64,000 nt of DNA from CAZCAC01 sp964496575 (GTDB lineage: Bacteria; Planctomycetota; UBA1135; GCA-002686595): the NCBI GenBank assembly GCA_964496575.1, contig CAZCAC010000041.1, forward strand, positions 3,586-67,585. Reading direction: 5' to 3'. The notes beneath the pieces are model-generated. The model was not told the DNA's origin. It did no database searches and worked only from the letters and a program-made list of their open reading frames with translations. Shown here one piece after another: positions 36,106 to 45,500 of this stretch. Every line of letters starts with the position of its first letter. The stretch's first letter is position 1. Position numbers and translations under genes: made by a program.

Positions 36106-38481
36106 CTACAGATCCTCCTTCGCCAGCCTCAGCCTCCACTCGGCCAGGCGCTCTGGCTTCCCCCAGGCCTCATACAGCTCGATCGCGTACTGGACGACCT
36201 TCTGCGTGCGGCGATGTTCCGGGCCAAGCGCTTTGTGCAGGATCGCGTGGGCCTCGGCCAACTCGGCCTCGGCTTCCTCGAATCTCTGCATCCCGATCAG
36301 GCAGGCGGCGCGGTTGCCGCGCAGAGCCGCCGGCATCATGTGCCCGGTCGGAAGCGCCTCCGTGGCCATTCGAATCGCTTCCTCGTAGTACCGCAACGCC
36401 TCCTCCGTCCGGTTCAGACGCTCGAGGGCGGAGGCGAGATTGTTCAGCGTCGCCGCCGTGGCCTGGTGGCTCGTGTGGTAGTTCGTGCGGCGGTTCTCCA
36501 GAGCCTCTCGAAGGACGTGTTCCGCCTCCTCGGGTTTGTTCAGACGGCTCAGCACCAGGCCGAGGTTGTTGAGGCTGGCACCGAGGCTCGGATGCTCCGG
36601 CGAGAGCAGCTGCCTCCTTATCTGCAGTGACTCACGGTGCACCTCCTCGGCGCTCTCGAGGTCGGAGTTCGCTTCGAGGGCGGCGCCGAGACTGCTCAGG
36701 GCCTCGGCGACCTGCGTGCTCGGCGAGCCGTAAACCACACGGTAGATCTCAACCGATTCTCGGAGCGCTCGGATCGCTTCGTCATTGACCCCCTTCTTCT
36801 CCAGCGCCAGCCCCAGGGTCTTCAGTGCACGCGCCAGTCCCGGGGTGAGGTCGCCGGTCCGGCGGCGCTCCGCCGCGACGGCCTGTCGAAGGAGCGCCTC
36901 AGCCTCGTCGTGCCGACCGGTGTAGATCAAGACGTCCGCCAGGCCCAGGACCGAATCCGAGGCCGCGTCCGGTCCCGAAGCCGCCTCGCGTACCTCGACC
37001 GCGCGGGCGTAGAGGATCTCGGCCTGCTCGTACTCACCGAGTTGCAGGTGGGCCAGCGCCAGATCGTCGCGGTTCGCCGCCGTATCCGGGTGTCCCGGAC
37101 CGAGGATCTGCTCCTGGAGGGTGAGGGACTCGGCGAAGTGCGGCTTGGCGTCCTCGAAGAGACCGAGTGCGACGTAGCTGCGACCGATGCTCGAGAGCAG
37201 CGCTGCCCGGGCAGCGGGCTGGTGGGCGAGCTCTTCCTGATCGAGTCGCGTGGCGGCCTCGTCCAGGATCGTGCGGACCGTGACGTCCTCGCCGAGGGTC
37301 CGGTTCGGGTCGACCGAGCTCAGCATGTCGTTCAGGAATCCGCTGATGGCTTCCGACTTCTCGGCCTCGCGGACCGCGAGAGCACGTTCACGGTTGGCCT
37401 GGACGAGGCCGTACAGGGCGACCGTCAGGCCGCCCACCAGCGCCGCGGCCACGACCACGGCCATGGTCAGGACGATCCGGTGGCGTCGCGCGAACTTGCG
37501 GAGCCGGTAGGAGGCGCTGGGCGGCGAGGCGACGACGGGCTGGTCGTCGAGGTAGCGCTGGATGTCCGCCGCGAGACCGTTGGCCGTCTCGTAGCGGCGG
37601 GCACGGTCCTTCTCCAGCGTCTTCATCACGATCCAGTCGAGCTCGCCGCGCACGAATCCGCTCAGCTTCTTAGGCTCGATCCCGCGGCGGCTCGCGATCT
37701 CGGGCCTCGACAGGAGGGTGCTCAGCCGGTTGCTCGGCTTGGGTGGATCCTCTTCCCGAATGATCTTGAACACCTCGTCGATCGCCGCGCTGTGGAGGCG
37801 CTGCTTGTCGAAGGGTGTGGTTCCGGTCAAGAGCTCGTACAGCAGAACGCCCAGCGAGTAGATGTCCGTCCTCGTGTCCACGTCCTGCTGGTTCATCTTC
37901 GACTGCTCGGGACTCATGTACTCCAGAGTCCCCAGCACCTGACCCAGCTGGGTGAACATCGTCTTCTCGGTCAGTCGTTGGTGCAGGGCCTTGGCCAGAC
38001 CGAAGTCGATGATCTTGGGGACGGCTCGGTTGTCGAACTCGGTGACCAGGATGTTGTTCGGCTTCAGGTCGCGGTGGATGATGCCCTTCTGGTGTGCGTG
38101 CTGGACGGCGTGGCAGATCGATTTGAAGACTCCCAGCCGCTGCTTCGGCGTGAGACCCTTCTCGTCGCAGTACGTCGTGATCGGCAGGCCCTTGACCAGC
38201 TCCATCACGAAGTACGGCCGGCCCGTTTCCGTCGTCCCCACGTCCAGCACGTGAGCGATGTTCGGGTGATCCATCATGGACAGGGCTTGCCGCTCCGCTT
38301 CGAACCGGGCGATCACCTGCCGAGAATCCATACCTGCCTTGATGATCTTCAGGGCAACGCGACGCCGGACCGGTTCCTCCTGCTCGGCCAGGTAGACCGT
38401 CCCCATTCCGCCTTCGCCGATCTGCTGCAACAGCTTGTAGGGGCCGATTTGCGAACCGGGCGCTTCGACCGATACCGGCAC
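36106..38481 (-). CDS. Ser/Thr protein kinase with transmembrane segment and TPR repeats
   Basis: A 791-residue eukaryotic-type kinase with GTG start 38481. Residues 14-315 are the kinase: Gly-rich loop GEGGMG at 22-27, ALKIIKAG with Lys45, HRDLKPNN at 136-143, DFGLAK at 159-164, and APE-like SPEQ at 190-193. One transmembrane helix is at about residues 336-360 (IVLTMAVVVAAALVGGLTV). The outside portion holds about eight TPR repeats of the kinesin-light-chain type (SSLGAALEANSDLESAEEVH, NNLGLVLSRLNKPEEAEHVL). This layout is common in Planctomycetota. The TPRs probably bind a partner or ligand that controls the kinase. Confidence 0.93.
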   Translation of the reverse strand: MPVSVEAPGSQIGPYKLLQQIGEGGMGTVYLAEQEEPVRRRVALKIIKAGMDSRQVIARFEAERQALSMMDHPNIAHVLDVGTTETGRPYFVMELVKGLPITTYCDEKGLTPKQRLGVFKSICHAVQHAHQKGIIHRDLKPNNILVTEFDNRAVPKIIDFGLAKALHQRLTEKTMFTQLGQVLGTLEYMSPEQSKMNQQDVDTRTDIYSLGVLLYELLTGTTPFDKQRLHSAAIDEVFKIIREEDPPKPSNRLSTLLSRPEIASRRGIEPKKLSGFVRGELDWIVMKTLEKDRARRYETANGLAADIQRYLDDQPVVASPPSASYRLRKFARRHRIVLTMAVVVAAALVGGLTVALYGLVQANRERALAVREAEKSEAISGFLNDMLSSVDPNRTLGEDVTVRTILDEAATRLDQEELAHQPAARAALLSSIGRSYVALGLFEDAKPHFAESLTLQEQILGPGHPDTAANRDDLALAHLQLGEYEQAEILYARAVEVREAASGPDAASDSVLGLADVLIYTGRHDEAEALLRQAVAAERRRTGDLTPGLARALKTLGLALEKKGVNDEAIRALRESVEIYRVVYGSPSTQVAEALSSLGAALEANSDLESAEEVHRESLQIRRQLLSPEHPSLGASLNNLGLVLSRLNKPEEAEHVLREALENRRTNYHTSHQATAATLNNLASALERLNRTEEALRYYEEAIRMATEALPTGHMMPAALRGNRAACLIGMQRFEEAEAELAEAHAILHKALGPEHRRTQKVVQYAIELYEAWGKPERLAEWRLRLAKEDL

Positions 38482-38513
38482 TTCATCGGCCTTCAGGGAC
38501 AGGGTGTCAGGCA

Positions 38514-39329
38514 GTGAGGGTCGACGTCGGACACGTCTCTGCGCCGTTCTCGAATGGACTGCCCGTGAGCCCCGGTGACACGGTTCGCGTCTTCGTACTC
38601 GCCGGCCAGCGCAGCATGGAGGGCGAGGGCGCCCATGTCTCCGAGATTGCCGACTACCCGGAGTTCGTCGGGCTGGACGGGCTGCAGGAGAATGTCCTGT
38701 ACCGCTACCACCTCGGCGGCGGAGTGCACACGTCGACGGACTGGGCGCCGCTCGGCCCAGCGGATTACCTGGAGAGCTTCGGGCCGGAGCTCTCGTTCGG
38801 ATACACCGTGGATCGGTTCCTCGACGATCCGGTTGCCGTGATCAAGATCGCGGACAGCGCCGCCTTCCTCGTCGACTGGCTGCCCCAGCACCCGAACGCC
38901 AGCCGTCCCCGGTACGCCGACGCGCTGCGCACCATCCGCGGGGCGCTCAATAGCCTCACTCGCGCAGGCGTGAACCCGGTCCTCGAGGGCGTGATCTGGC
39001 TGCCGGCGGAGCATGACGCCTGGTGGCCTCCTCACCGCAACCAGTACGCCTCGAACCTGACGACGCTGGTGTCGGCGCTGCGCGCGGACCTCGGTACGCC
39101 GCAGCTCAAGTGGTTCGTCGCCGAGCTTCGCGATGATCTGGTCTGGGGCCAGAGCAACCTCGACGCACTCGACGCGAAGATCGAGACCGTCGCCGCGGCG
39201 GATCCGTTCCTGTGGTTCGTCGAGACGGACACCCTCTCGCCGTCCAGCCCCGCGCCGACCTTCGGAACGCAGGGCGCGCTGGAACTCGGACGGCTGATGG
39301 CGAGTGCATACGCGCGGACGCTCGAGTAG
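38514..39329 (+). CDS. Degenerate sialate-esterase-like protein (catalytic motifs lost)
   Basis: A 271-residue SASA/DUF303-like protein from GTG 38514, only 32 bases from the divergent kinase start. Overall the fold matches (DTVRVFVLAGQRSMEGEG, ENVLYRYHLGGG, GALELGRLMASAYA). The nucleophile GQSN is GQRS, the QGES block is PAEH (VIWLPAEHDA), and the catalytic DGxHF is APTFG. Without Ser and His it should not be an esterase. There is no signal peptide, unlike the intact homologue at 7846, so the N-terminus may be truncated. A binding role or decay are both possible. Confidence 0.7.
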   Translation: MRVDVGHVSAPFSNGLPVSPGDTVRVFVLAGQRSMEGEGAHVSEIADYPEFVGLDGLQENVLYRYHLGGGVHTSTDWAPLGPADYLESFGPELSFGYTVDRFLDDPVAVIKIADSAAFLVDWLPQHPNASRPRYADALRTIRGALNSLTRAGVNPVLEGVIWLPAEHDAWWPPHRNQYASNLTTLVSALRADLGTPQLKWFVAELRDDLVWGQSNLDALDAKIETVAAADPFLWFVETDTLSPSSPAPTFGTQGALELGRLMASAYARTLE

Positions 39330-39383
39330 AAACTGCCCGAATGCCGGGTGTTCAGGGTAACGAGCCTCTCTGCCGTATCCGGC

Positions 39384-40385
39384 CTACTCCCCCTCGATCT
39401 CGACCCAGCGGAAGACCATCCACTGCGCCTCCCGGATCTCGAGCACCTGCATCTCGAACCAGCGATCCGTATCTCGATCGAGGGTGTGGATGAGGAACAC
39501 GTGACCCGGCCGGGCGTCGATCCTGACGGAGTCGGCGGAAGGCGGGATCGGCGGGCTTCCCTCGAGACGGGGTGGGCCCAGGTCCCGGATGGTGCTCCGG
39601 TCGACGACGACGGTCCGGACGTCCAGGATGCTGCCGCTGTTCCCGAACTCGAAGTCCCAGTCGTTGTGGGCGCGGCGGCGGTTGTCTCGCGTGGCGTGCT
39701 CGAAGCTGTAGGTCGAGGCCGTGTACGCGGCCTTGCTCTCCGCTCCCAGGTTCCGCGCAAAGCGACGCGCGACCACCGCCGCCACCTGGCCGGCATCGGG
39801 CCAGGCCTCGAGCGAGCGCCGCCAGAGCTCGGCCCGGTCGTCGAGCCGGAGCAGCAGGTCGGACAGGTCGCGGGCGCCGTACGAGGGGTTCCACGACCGC
39901 TCCTCTCCGGGGAAGCTCGGTACGAGCTGAGCACCGAAGACCGAGCGTTCGACCGGCTCGGCGGGAGGCGCCGGCTCGACGGATTCCGCCGGCGCGACGG
40001 GAACCTCGATCGAGGCGGGCGGAGCCGACTCCACGTCGACCGGAGGCGGCGGTTGGCTCAGCGCCTCGAGCTCCCGCCGCAAGACCTCGATTCCCGGTAG
40101 CCCGGCCCGGACCGCTTCGGGCTCCTCCGCGAGGAGCAGAAGGTGGCTGCGCGCGTCGGACAGGTCGTCGGTCAAGAGCTCGCAACGAGCCAGCTCGAGT
40201 CGCGCCCGAGCGCGCACGGTGCGCGAGAGGTCCACGCGAGCGAGCAGCTCGCGCAGCCGGCTCGCCGCCTCCGCGGGTCGGAGCTCGATCTCCAGGGCGT
40301 AGCGCGCCGCCTGCAGCTCCCGCGTCGGGTCGGGCAGCTGCAACCGATCGGCCAGCAGGAGAGTCGACAGCAAGAGCGTGATCAT
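39384..40385 (-). CDS. Signal-peptide protein with helical repeat and beta-rich C-terminus
   Basis: A 333-residue exported protein whose start overlaps the response-regulator stop (ATGA). The N-terminal hydrophobic stretch (MITLLLSTLLLADRL) is followed by TPR-like helices (TRELQAARYALEIELRPAEA, RARLELARCELLTDDLSDAR). A Pro/Glu-rich linker (PPPVDVESAPPASIEVPVA) comes next, then a soluble C-terminal domain. I recognise no family. As the third gene of the kinase/regulator operon it may sense or transmit the envelope signal. Confidence 0.65.
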   Translation of the reverse strand: MITLLLSTLLLADRLQLPDPTRELQAARYALEIELRPAEAASRLRELLARVDLSRTVRARARLELARCELLTDDLSDARSHLLLLAEEPEAVRAGLPGIEVLRRELEALSQPPPPVDVESAPPASIEVPVAPAESVEPAPPAEPVERSVFGAQLVPSFPGEERSWNPSYGARDLSDLLLRLDDRAELWRRSLEAWPDAGQVAAVVARRFARNLGAESKAAYTASTYSFEHATRDNRRRAHNDWDFEFGNSGSILDVRTVVVDRSTIRDLGPPRLEGSPPIPPSADSVRIDARPGHVFLIHTLDRDTDRWFEMQVLEIREAQWMVFRWVEIEGE

Positions 40386-41062
40386 CTCCCCTCCGCCGTC
40401 ACCGACAATCGGTAGCCGACCCCGTGCACGGTGAGCAGATGCACCGGACTGGCCGGGTTCGCCTCGATCTTCTTGCGCAACCGGGCCATGTGCGTGTCCA
40501 GGGTGCGCGTGCTGCGCGCTCCCAGGTTCCAGATCGACTGCAGCAGTGCCTCGCGGGGCACCGCCTGGTCACGCTCCTCGAAGAGCTTGCGCAAGAGCGC
40601 CACCTCGGTCTGGGTCAGGTGCAACTCCCGCTCGCCGTGGCGGACCACGAAGCGGTCGAGGTCGACGTGCCTCTCGCCGAGGAGGAAGCGCGGCGAGCTC
40701 TGGTGCTCGGCGAGGCGCAGTCGAACTCGCGCCAGCAGCTCCCCGAGGGAGAACGGCTTCGTCACGTAGTCCACGGCTCCGAGGTCGAAGCCGCGGATCT
40801 TGTCCACCTCCTGATCGCGAGCGGAGAGGATGATCACCGGAACCCTGATGCGCTTCTCGCCCAGCTCCTCGAGCACCGCGAACCCGGAGCGGCGGGGCAG
40901 CATCAGGTCGAGCAGTACGAGGTCCGGGGTGTGGCTCATCATGCTGCGCAGGCCCTCCTCGCCGTCGCCGGCGACGACCACCTCGTAGCCCGCGCGCTCC
41001 AGGTTGTACTGGAGCCCGGAAGCGAGGTTCTCGTCGTCTTCGACCAGGAGGATTCGACTCAT
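40382..41062 (-). CDS. OmpR/PhoB-family response regulator
   Basis: A 226-residue regulator. Residues 1-120 are the receiver domain (ILLVEDDENLASGL, phospho-Asp in DLVLLDLMLPRRSG, Lys in YVTKPFSLGELLARV). Residues about 130-226 form a winged-helix DNA-binding domain (ELHLTQTEVALLRKLFEERD, TRTLDTHMARLRKKIEA, VHLLTVHGVGYRLS). I used ATG 41062; a GTG at 41068 is also possible, directly after the kinase stop. It is transcribed after the histidine kinase and before the exported protein. Confidence 0.93.
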   Translation of the reverse strand: MSRILLVEDDENLASGLQYNLERAGYEVVVAGDGEEGLRSMMSHTPDLVLLDLMLPRRSGFAVLEELGEKRIRVPVIILSARDQEVDKIRGFDLGAVDYVTKPFSLGELLARVRLRLAEHQSSPRFLLGERHVDLDRFVVRHGERELHLTQTEVALLRKLFEERDQAVPREALLQSIWNLGARSTRTLDTHMARLRKKIEANPASPVHLLTVHGVGYRLSVTAEGR

Positions 41063-41068
41063 CGCCAC

Positions 41069-42826
41069 TCAGCTCCTTCGTCCGGGGGTGTCACAGGGGA
41101 GGTCCAGGCGGAAGACCGCTCCGGGCCCTTCCTGACGAACCACCTGGACCCTTCCATTCAAGGCGGAAGCGCACTGCCGCACCAGGGTCAGGCCGAGTCC
41201 GGTGCCGTCGACCTCGCGGGTGGCTTCCGACCCCAGGCGGACGAAGGGCTCGAAGATGCGCTCGGCCTCCCGCGCGGGAATCCCCGGGCCCTGGTCGCGA
41301 ACGAACACGGAGAAGGTCGAGTCCTCGACGCGAGTGATCACCTTCACCGTGCCCTGCCGACTGAACTTGATCGCGTTCTCCAGGAGGCCGCCCACCGCCT
41401 GGGCGAAGAGCTCGCTCGAGCCCCGCAGTTCGGGGCAGTCGTCGAGGATCAGGAGCTCCAGGTCTACACCGCTCTCCCGCGCGCCGGGCAGGTAGTCGGC
41501 GACGACGGCGTGCAGCAGCTCCCCCGGGTCGAAGGAGCCGGACGGGTCGATCGCCTCCCGTCGACCCGCGGCGACGTCGAGCACCTGCTGGATGCGCACG
41601 CGCAGGCGCTCCGCCTCGTCGACGATCATCCGGCTGAAGCGCGGAACCGCGCTCGGGTCACTCTCGCCGTGCTCGAGCAGGGTCTCCGCGCTGAGCGAGA
41701 TCGTCGCCAGCGGGGTCTTCAGCTCGTGCGTGACCGCGTAGAGGAAGTCGTTCTGGAACTGCCGCGGAGCGAGTCGGCGGCGGCGGACGAGAGTGACGAC
41801 GAGCCAGGCGATCGTCGCCAGGAGCAGTGCGACCGCGAAGCCGACGATCCACCCGCTCTCGAGGCGAGCGGAACGTCCGGCGGCCTCGAGCTCCGAGAGG
41901 GAGCGCTCCCCCAGCACGAGGACTCCCTCGGGCAACGGCGCGGGGAGCGTGATTCCCGGGCCCTTCGCGTTCCGCTGCCAGCGAGCCGTAGCGATTCCGG
42001 GCAAGAGGTGCTCGAGCAGCTCGACGGCCGGGCCGTGCACGAGGGTATGGCGGTCCTCCCGGGAAACGACGAAGGCCAGCTCGTCGCTGCGTGTCCCGGC
42101 CGACGGCCGGAGCCGATCCGTCTCGTCGGCGGCGAGCAGCTCGTCCAGGAGCCGCAGGGAGCGGGCGGACGAGCGCTCGAGCTCGTCGTGATCCAGCAGC
42201 TGCTCGGCCAGGAACGCGCGCTCGCCGGGGTCGACCGTGGTGAAACCCGTCTCGAGCTCGGCGAGGAATGCGCGCCTCGCGTCGGAATCGATCCGGGCCA
42301 GCTCGAACAGCGCGCGAAACCGTTCCGTCTCCGGTGAATCGTCCAGCGCCAGGGCCCGCCCCAGGAGCTCGGGTGCCGCGTCGGCGTCGAGGCGCGCGAG
42401 GTGACGCAGGCCGCGCACCCGGTCCGCCGGGGAGGCAGTGCTCTCTTCGGTCAACTCGCGCAACGCGCGCCTGACATCCGCCGCATCTCGGCCCGCGACG
42501 AGCGATCGTTCGATCTCGAGCAGGGCCAGGGAGCGCGGCTCTGGAGGGGCGTTCCGGTAGAGCACCGTGTCGATCGTCCACCCCGAGGGAAGCGTCTCCA
42601 GGGCGAGCTCTCGACTTCCCGCCAGCCAGGCCGACAGCTCCCGCCCCGCCCGGGTCGTCTCTCGCTCGAGCTGAAGTTCGAGCTCCGCCCGGCGCGAGTC
42701 GACGGCCTGACGATCGCGATCGAGCGCCCACGCGCCACCGGCGGCCGAGGTGACGAGGGCGAAGAGGGAGAGCAGCCCGACCGCGACCCAGAGCAGGAGT
42801 TCGGGGTACGGGACTCTGCTGTTCAT
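41069..42826 (-). CDS. Sensor histidine kinase
   Basis: A 585-residue two-transmembrane sensor. TM1 is in residues 11-32 (LLWVAVGLLSLFALVTSAAGG). The extracytoplasmic region of about 290 residues is made mostly of helices resembling TPR or HEAT repeats. TM2 is GWIVGFAVALLLATIAWLVV. The kinase core has an H-box YAVTHELKTPLATISLS, N-box LLENAIKFS, and G-boxes DQGPGIPAREA and VDGTGLGLTLVRQC. It forms an operon with the regulator, its probable partner. The divergent gene at 42988 may be its target. Confidence 0.92.
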   Translation of the reverse strand: MNSRVPYPELLLWVAVGLLSLFALVTSAAGGAWALDRDRQAVDSRRAELELQLERETTRAGRELSAWLAGSRELALETLPSGWTIDTVLYRNAPPEPRSLALLEIERSLVAGRDAADVRRALRELTEESTASPADRVRGLRHLARLDADAAPELLGRALALDDSPETERFRALFELARIDSDARRAFLAELETGFTTVDPGERAFLAEQLLDHDELERSSARSLRLLDELLAADETDRLRPSAGTRSDELAFVVSREDRHTLVHGPAVELLEHLLPGIATARWQRNAKGPGITLPAPLPEGVLVLGERSLSELEAAGRSARLESGWIVGFAVALLLATIAWLVVTLVRRRRLAPRQFQNDFLYAVTHELKTPLATISLSAETLLEHGESDPSAVPRFSRMIVDEAERLRVRIQQVLDVAAGRREAIDPSGSFDPGELLHAVVADYLPGARESGVDLELLILDDCPELRGSSELFAQAVGGLLENAIKFSRQGTVKVITRVEDSTFSVFVRDQGPGIPAREAERIFEPFVRLGSEATREVDGTGLGLTLVRQCASALNGRVQVVRQEGPGAVFRLDLPCDTPGRRS

Positions 42827-42895
42827 CGGTAGGACCTCGTCGCCCGAGGCACCCTCCAGCGTAGCCGACCGGGTCCGACGGGTGACGAGGGCCGC

Positions 42896-42923
42896 TGTGA
42901 CAGTATCGTCACATCATCGTCAC
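42896..42923. promoter_or_regulatory. Candidate OmpR/PhoB-type direct-repeat operator
   Basis: TCGTCAC occurs at 42906-42912 and again at 42917-42923, exactly 11 bases apart, the spacing expected for tandem OmpR/PhoB binding half-sites. A GTGAC at 42897-42901 makes an inverted partner to the first copy. It lies between the kinase start (42826) and the divergent secreted-protein start (42988). Confidence 0.45.
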
Positions 42924-42987
42924 CTGGGCGCGAGAGGAGAGCCCTAGAGTCGAATTTCCCCCGACAAAGAAGCCTCAGGAGCAACTC

Positions 42988-43620
42988 ATGAACCGAATCG
43001 CCAAGCACACTCTGTTCGTCGCCCTCGCCTCGATCGCCTGCCTCGCCTGGGCCCACCCTCTGCCCGGGGCGCCCGAACCGGGCGCGGCGACGATGACGAA
43101 GAAGGCGACCCTCTACGCGGAGGACTTCCTCCGCCAGACCGTCTCGCTCGCCACCGGGGAGTACGGCCGTGCCATTCACGATCACCGGGTGGTCAACGTC
43201 GACAGCGAGCTCGACTTCGGCACCTACTACGCGAACCAGCTCCTCGCCGGGGTCCAGGGGGCGCAGGTCGGCAGCCTCTACGATCTGGGCACCTCCGAGG
43301 ATCTTGCCGCGCGCTACGGTTACCAGGAGACGGTTGGCGGCGGTCAGGGTTTCGCCTCGATCCACTTCGACAACGGGCAGCTGGTGATCCTCGAGGACTA
43401 CGCGGATCAGACCTACCAGTTCTTCGTCGAGGGCTCGCGCTTCCTCCACTCCGCCACGCCGTCCCACTCCCGACCGATCGACGTGTACGAAGGGCACATC
43501 TATCTGGCGCGAATCCAGGATCTCTACGACCCGGACTTCCTGCGCTTCGCCAAGTTGCTCGTCACCGACCACCAGGCGCCCGACCAGGTGACCGTCGTCT
43601 GGCAGGAGATCCTTCCCTGA
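42988..43620 (+). CDS. Small secreted protein of unknown family
   Basis: A 210-residue exported protein with an AGGAG ribosome site at 42977-42981, a signal peptide (HTLFVALASIACLAWA) and no known motif. The mature protein is a mixed fold beginning DDFLRQTVSLATGEYG-like sequence (AEDFLRQTVSLATGEYGRA), with YANQLLAG and FASIHFDNGQLVIL. It is transcribed away from the two-component operon and next to the candidate regulator site, so it may be a regulated output. Confidence 0.65.
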   Translation: MNRIAKHTLFVALASIACLAWAHPLPGAPEPGAATMTKKATLYAEDFLRQTVSLATGEYGRAIHDHRVVNVDSELDFGTYYANQLLAGVQGAQVGSLYDLGTSEDLAARYGYQETVGGGQGFASIHFDNGQLVILEDYADQTYQFFVEGSRFLHSATPSHSRPIDVYEGHIYLARIQDLYDPDFLRFAKLLVTDHQAPDQVTVVWQEILP

Positions 43621-43642
43621 GTGCTCTAGCCTTACCCGAGGA

Positions 43643-44380
43643 TCAAGCCGCGAACAGGCGGTGGTAGTACCCCTTTCGATAGCGGCGGACGATCGACAGC
43701 ACGTCCAGCCCGTAGCGGATCGGGTTGAGATTCGAAACCTCGTCGGCGTAGATCGTCGGGATCGCCACCTCGCGGATGCGAAGACCGAGGATCTTGGCGG
43801 CGAGGATCATCTCCAGGTCGAAGTCGAACGAATCGCTCAGACCCTCGATCGGCACCGCCTCGATCAGGCGGCGGGAGTAGACCATGTAGCCGCTGTGATA
43901 CTCCGCCATCTTCATGCCGAAGACGAGGTTCTCGAGCGCGGTCAGGCCCTTGTTGGCGACGTACTTGTACAGCGGCATCCCCCCTTCGAGTGCGCCGCCG
44001 CCCAGCATCCGCGAACCCTGCACCAGCTCCGCCTCGTCGGCGTCGAACAGCCTGAGGATCTCCGGGATGCACTCCGGCGAGTACTGGCCGTCCGCGTGGA
44101 CCACGATCATCACCTCGGCGCCCGCGTCCATCGCGTGGCGCAGGAGCGTCTTCTGGGCCGCTCCGTAGCCGCGGTTCACCTCGTGCCGCAACACGGTGAG
44201 CTTCGGCTCCGCCGCGGCGATCTCGTTCAACACCTCGAAGGTGTGATCACCGCTGCCGTCGTCGACCGCCACGTACCCGGTGATCCGGTCGCGAACCCCG
44301 TCGGGAAAGCGCTGATAGACGCTCTCCAGGGTGCTCTCGGCGTTGTAGGCGGGAGTGAGGACGTGGACCGGCCCGCTCAT
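43643..44380 (-). CDS. Glycosyltransferase family 2
   Basis: A 245-residue GT-A glycosyltransferase. VLTPAYNAESTLESVYQR is the N-terminal nucleotide site, VAVDDGSGDHTFEVL the second motif, and VHADGQYSPECIPEILRLF the DxD-like metal site. The C-terminal part (YKYVANKGLTALENLVFGM) is typical of undecaprenyl-linked GT2 enzymes. Four bases separate it from the epimerase upstream, so they are co-transcribed and probably cooperate in glycan assembly. Confidence 0.88.
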   Translation of the reverse strand: MSGPVHVLTPAYNAESTLESVYQRFPDGVRDRITGYVAVDDGSGDHTFEVLNEIAAAEPKLTVLRHEVNRGYGAAQKTLLRHAMDAGAEVMIVVHADGQYSPECIPEILRLFDADEAELVQGSRMLGGGALEGGMPLYKYVANKGLTALENLVFGMKMAEYHSGYMVYSRRLIEAVPIEGLSDSFDFDLEMILAAKILGLRIREVAIPTIYADEVSNLNPIRYGLDVLSIVRRYRKGYYHRLFAA

Positions 44381-44384
44381 CGGC

Positions 44385-45500
44385 TCAGGAGGCGGCCCGG
44401 TGACGCTCCACGTAGTAGCCGATGCTCTCCTCGAGCATCGTGCGCAGATCGTACCGGGGCTCGTATCCGAGGAGGTCGAACGCCTTGGAGAGGTCGGGGA
44501 TCCGACGGTCGGAGTCCTCGTAGCCCTCGCCGTAGAACTCCTCGCTGCTCACCTCGACCAGCTCGGGAAGAGGATCGCCGGGGCAGTGGAACTGCTCGGC
44601 GTACACCGACCGCATCTCCTCGGCCAGCTGGCGGATCGAGACCTCGTTGCCGAGGGTCCCGATGTTGAAGATCTGACGGTCGCACACGCCCCCGGGATTC
44701 TGGACGATCCGGTAGATGCAGTCGATGGCGTCCAGGATGTAGGTGTAGCTGCGACGGTGGGTGCCACCATCGACCAGCTGCATCGGCTGGCCGGTGAGCA
44801 GCGACTCCATGAAGTACGAGAAGACGCGCGGAATGCCGCGATCGTTCTCGCTGGGCAGGTAGTCGATCTTCGGACCGATGAAGTTGAACGGACGGATGAC
44901 CGTGTAGTTGAGTCCCTCTTCCAGACCGTACGCGTGCAGTACACGCTCCAGGAGTTGCTTGGCGCAGGAGTAGATCCACCGGTGCTTGCCGACCGGACCG
45001 AGGATGAAGTCCGACTCCTCTTCGTTGAAGGTCGCGTACGCGGGGTTGTCGGGGTCGGCGAGCTTGTCCCCGACGACGCTCACCACCGTCTTGCCGTAGA
45101 CCTCGCTCGAGGAGAACTGGATCAGGCGCTTCTGGTGCTCGACGCACTCCTCGACGATCCGGAGGTTGTCGGTGAAGTTGAGGCGGAAGACCTCGAGCGG
45201 CATCTTGACGTACAGCCCGGGGTTGGCGTACGCGACCAGGTCGATGACCACGTCGGCCTGGCGGGTCAGCTCGCCCAGATCCAGTTGCGGGTCGCGAATG
45301 CTCTTCTCGATGAAGGTCAGCCGCGGATGCTGCAGGGTCTCGGTCAGCTTGTCGGAGTGGATGTCGACGCTGACCACCTCGTGTCCCTCAGCGAGCAGGC
45401 GCTCGGTCAGGTGGGCACCGATGAAGCCGCCGCCGCCCAGGGCGAGGATCCTGGCCTGCTTCGTATCTCTGGAGCTCTGGAGTAGGTCGAGTGCTGACAT
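44385..45500 (-). CDS. ArnA/UDP-glucuronate decarboxylase-like NAD-dependent sugar enzyme
   Basis: A 371-residue extended SDR starting at ATG 45500. The Rossmann motif is ILALGGGGFIGAHLTERLL. The catalytic site is in SSSEVYGK with the Tyr/Lys pair in IYSCAKQLLERVLHAYG. The segments NEEESDFILGPVGKHRWI, RPFNFIGPKIDYLPSE and LVDGGTHRRSYTYI are the closest match I know to the dehydrogenase/decarboxylase half of ArnA. It probably oxidises and decarboxylates UDP-glucuronate. The GT2 that follows may use the product. Confidence 0.85.
   Translation of the reverse strand: MSALDLLQSSRDTKQARILALGGGGFIGAHLTERLLAEGHEVVSVDIHSDKLTETLQHPRLTFIEKSIRDPQLDLGELTRQADVVIDLVAYANPGLYVKMPLEVFRLNFTDNLRIVEECVEHQKRLIQFSSSEVYGKTVVSVVGDKLADPDNPAYATFNEEESDFILGPVGKHRWIYSCAKQLLERVLHAYGLEEGLNYTVIRPFNFIGPKIDYLPSENDRGIPRVFSYFMESLLTGQPMQLVDGGTHRRSYTYILDAIDCIYRIVQNPGGVCDRQIFNIGTLGNEVSIRQLAEEMRSVYAEQFHCPGDPLPELVEVSSEEFYGEGYEDSDRRIPDLSKAFDLLGYEPRYDLRTMLEESIGYYVERHRAAS

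Noticed and set aside
36637..38517. 626-residue plus-strand frame opposite the kinase-TPR gene
   Set aside because: The kinase strand has every catalytic motif; this one is an antisense shadow.
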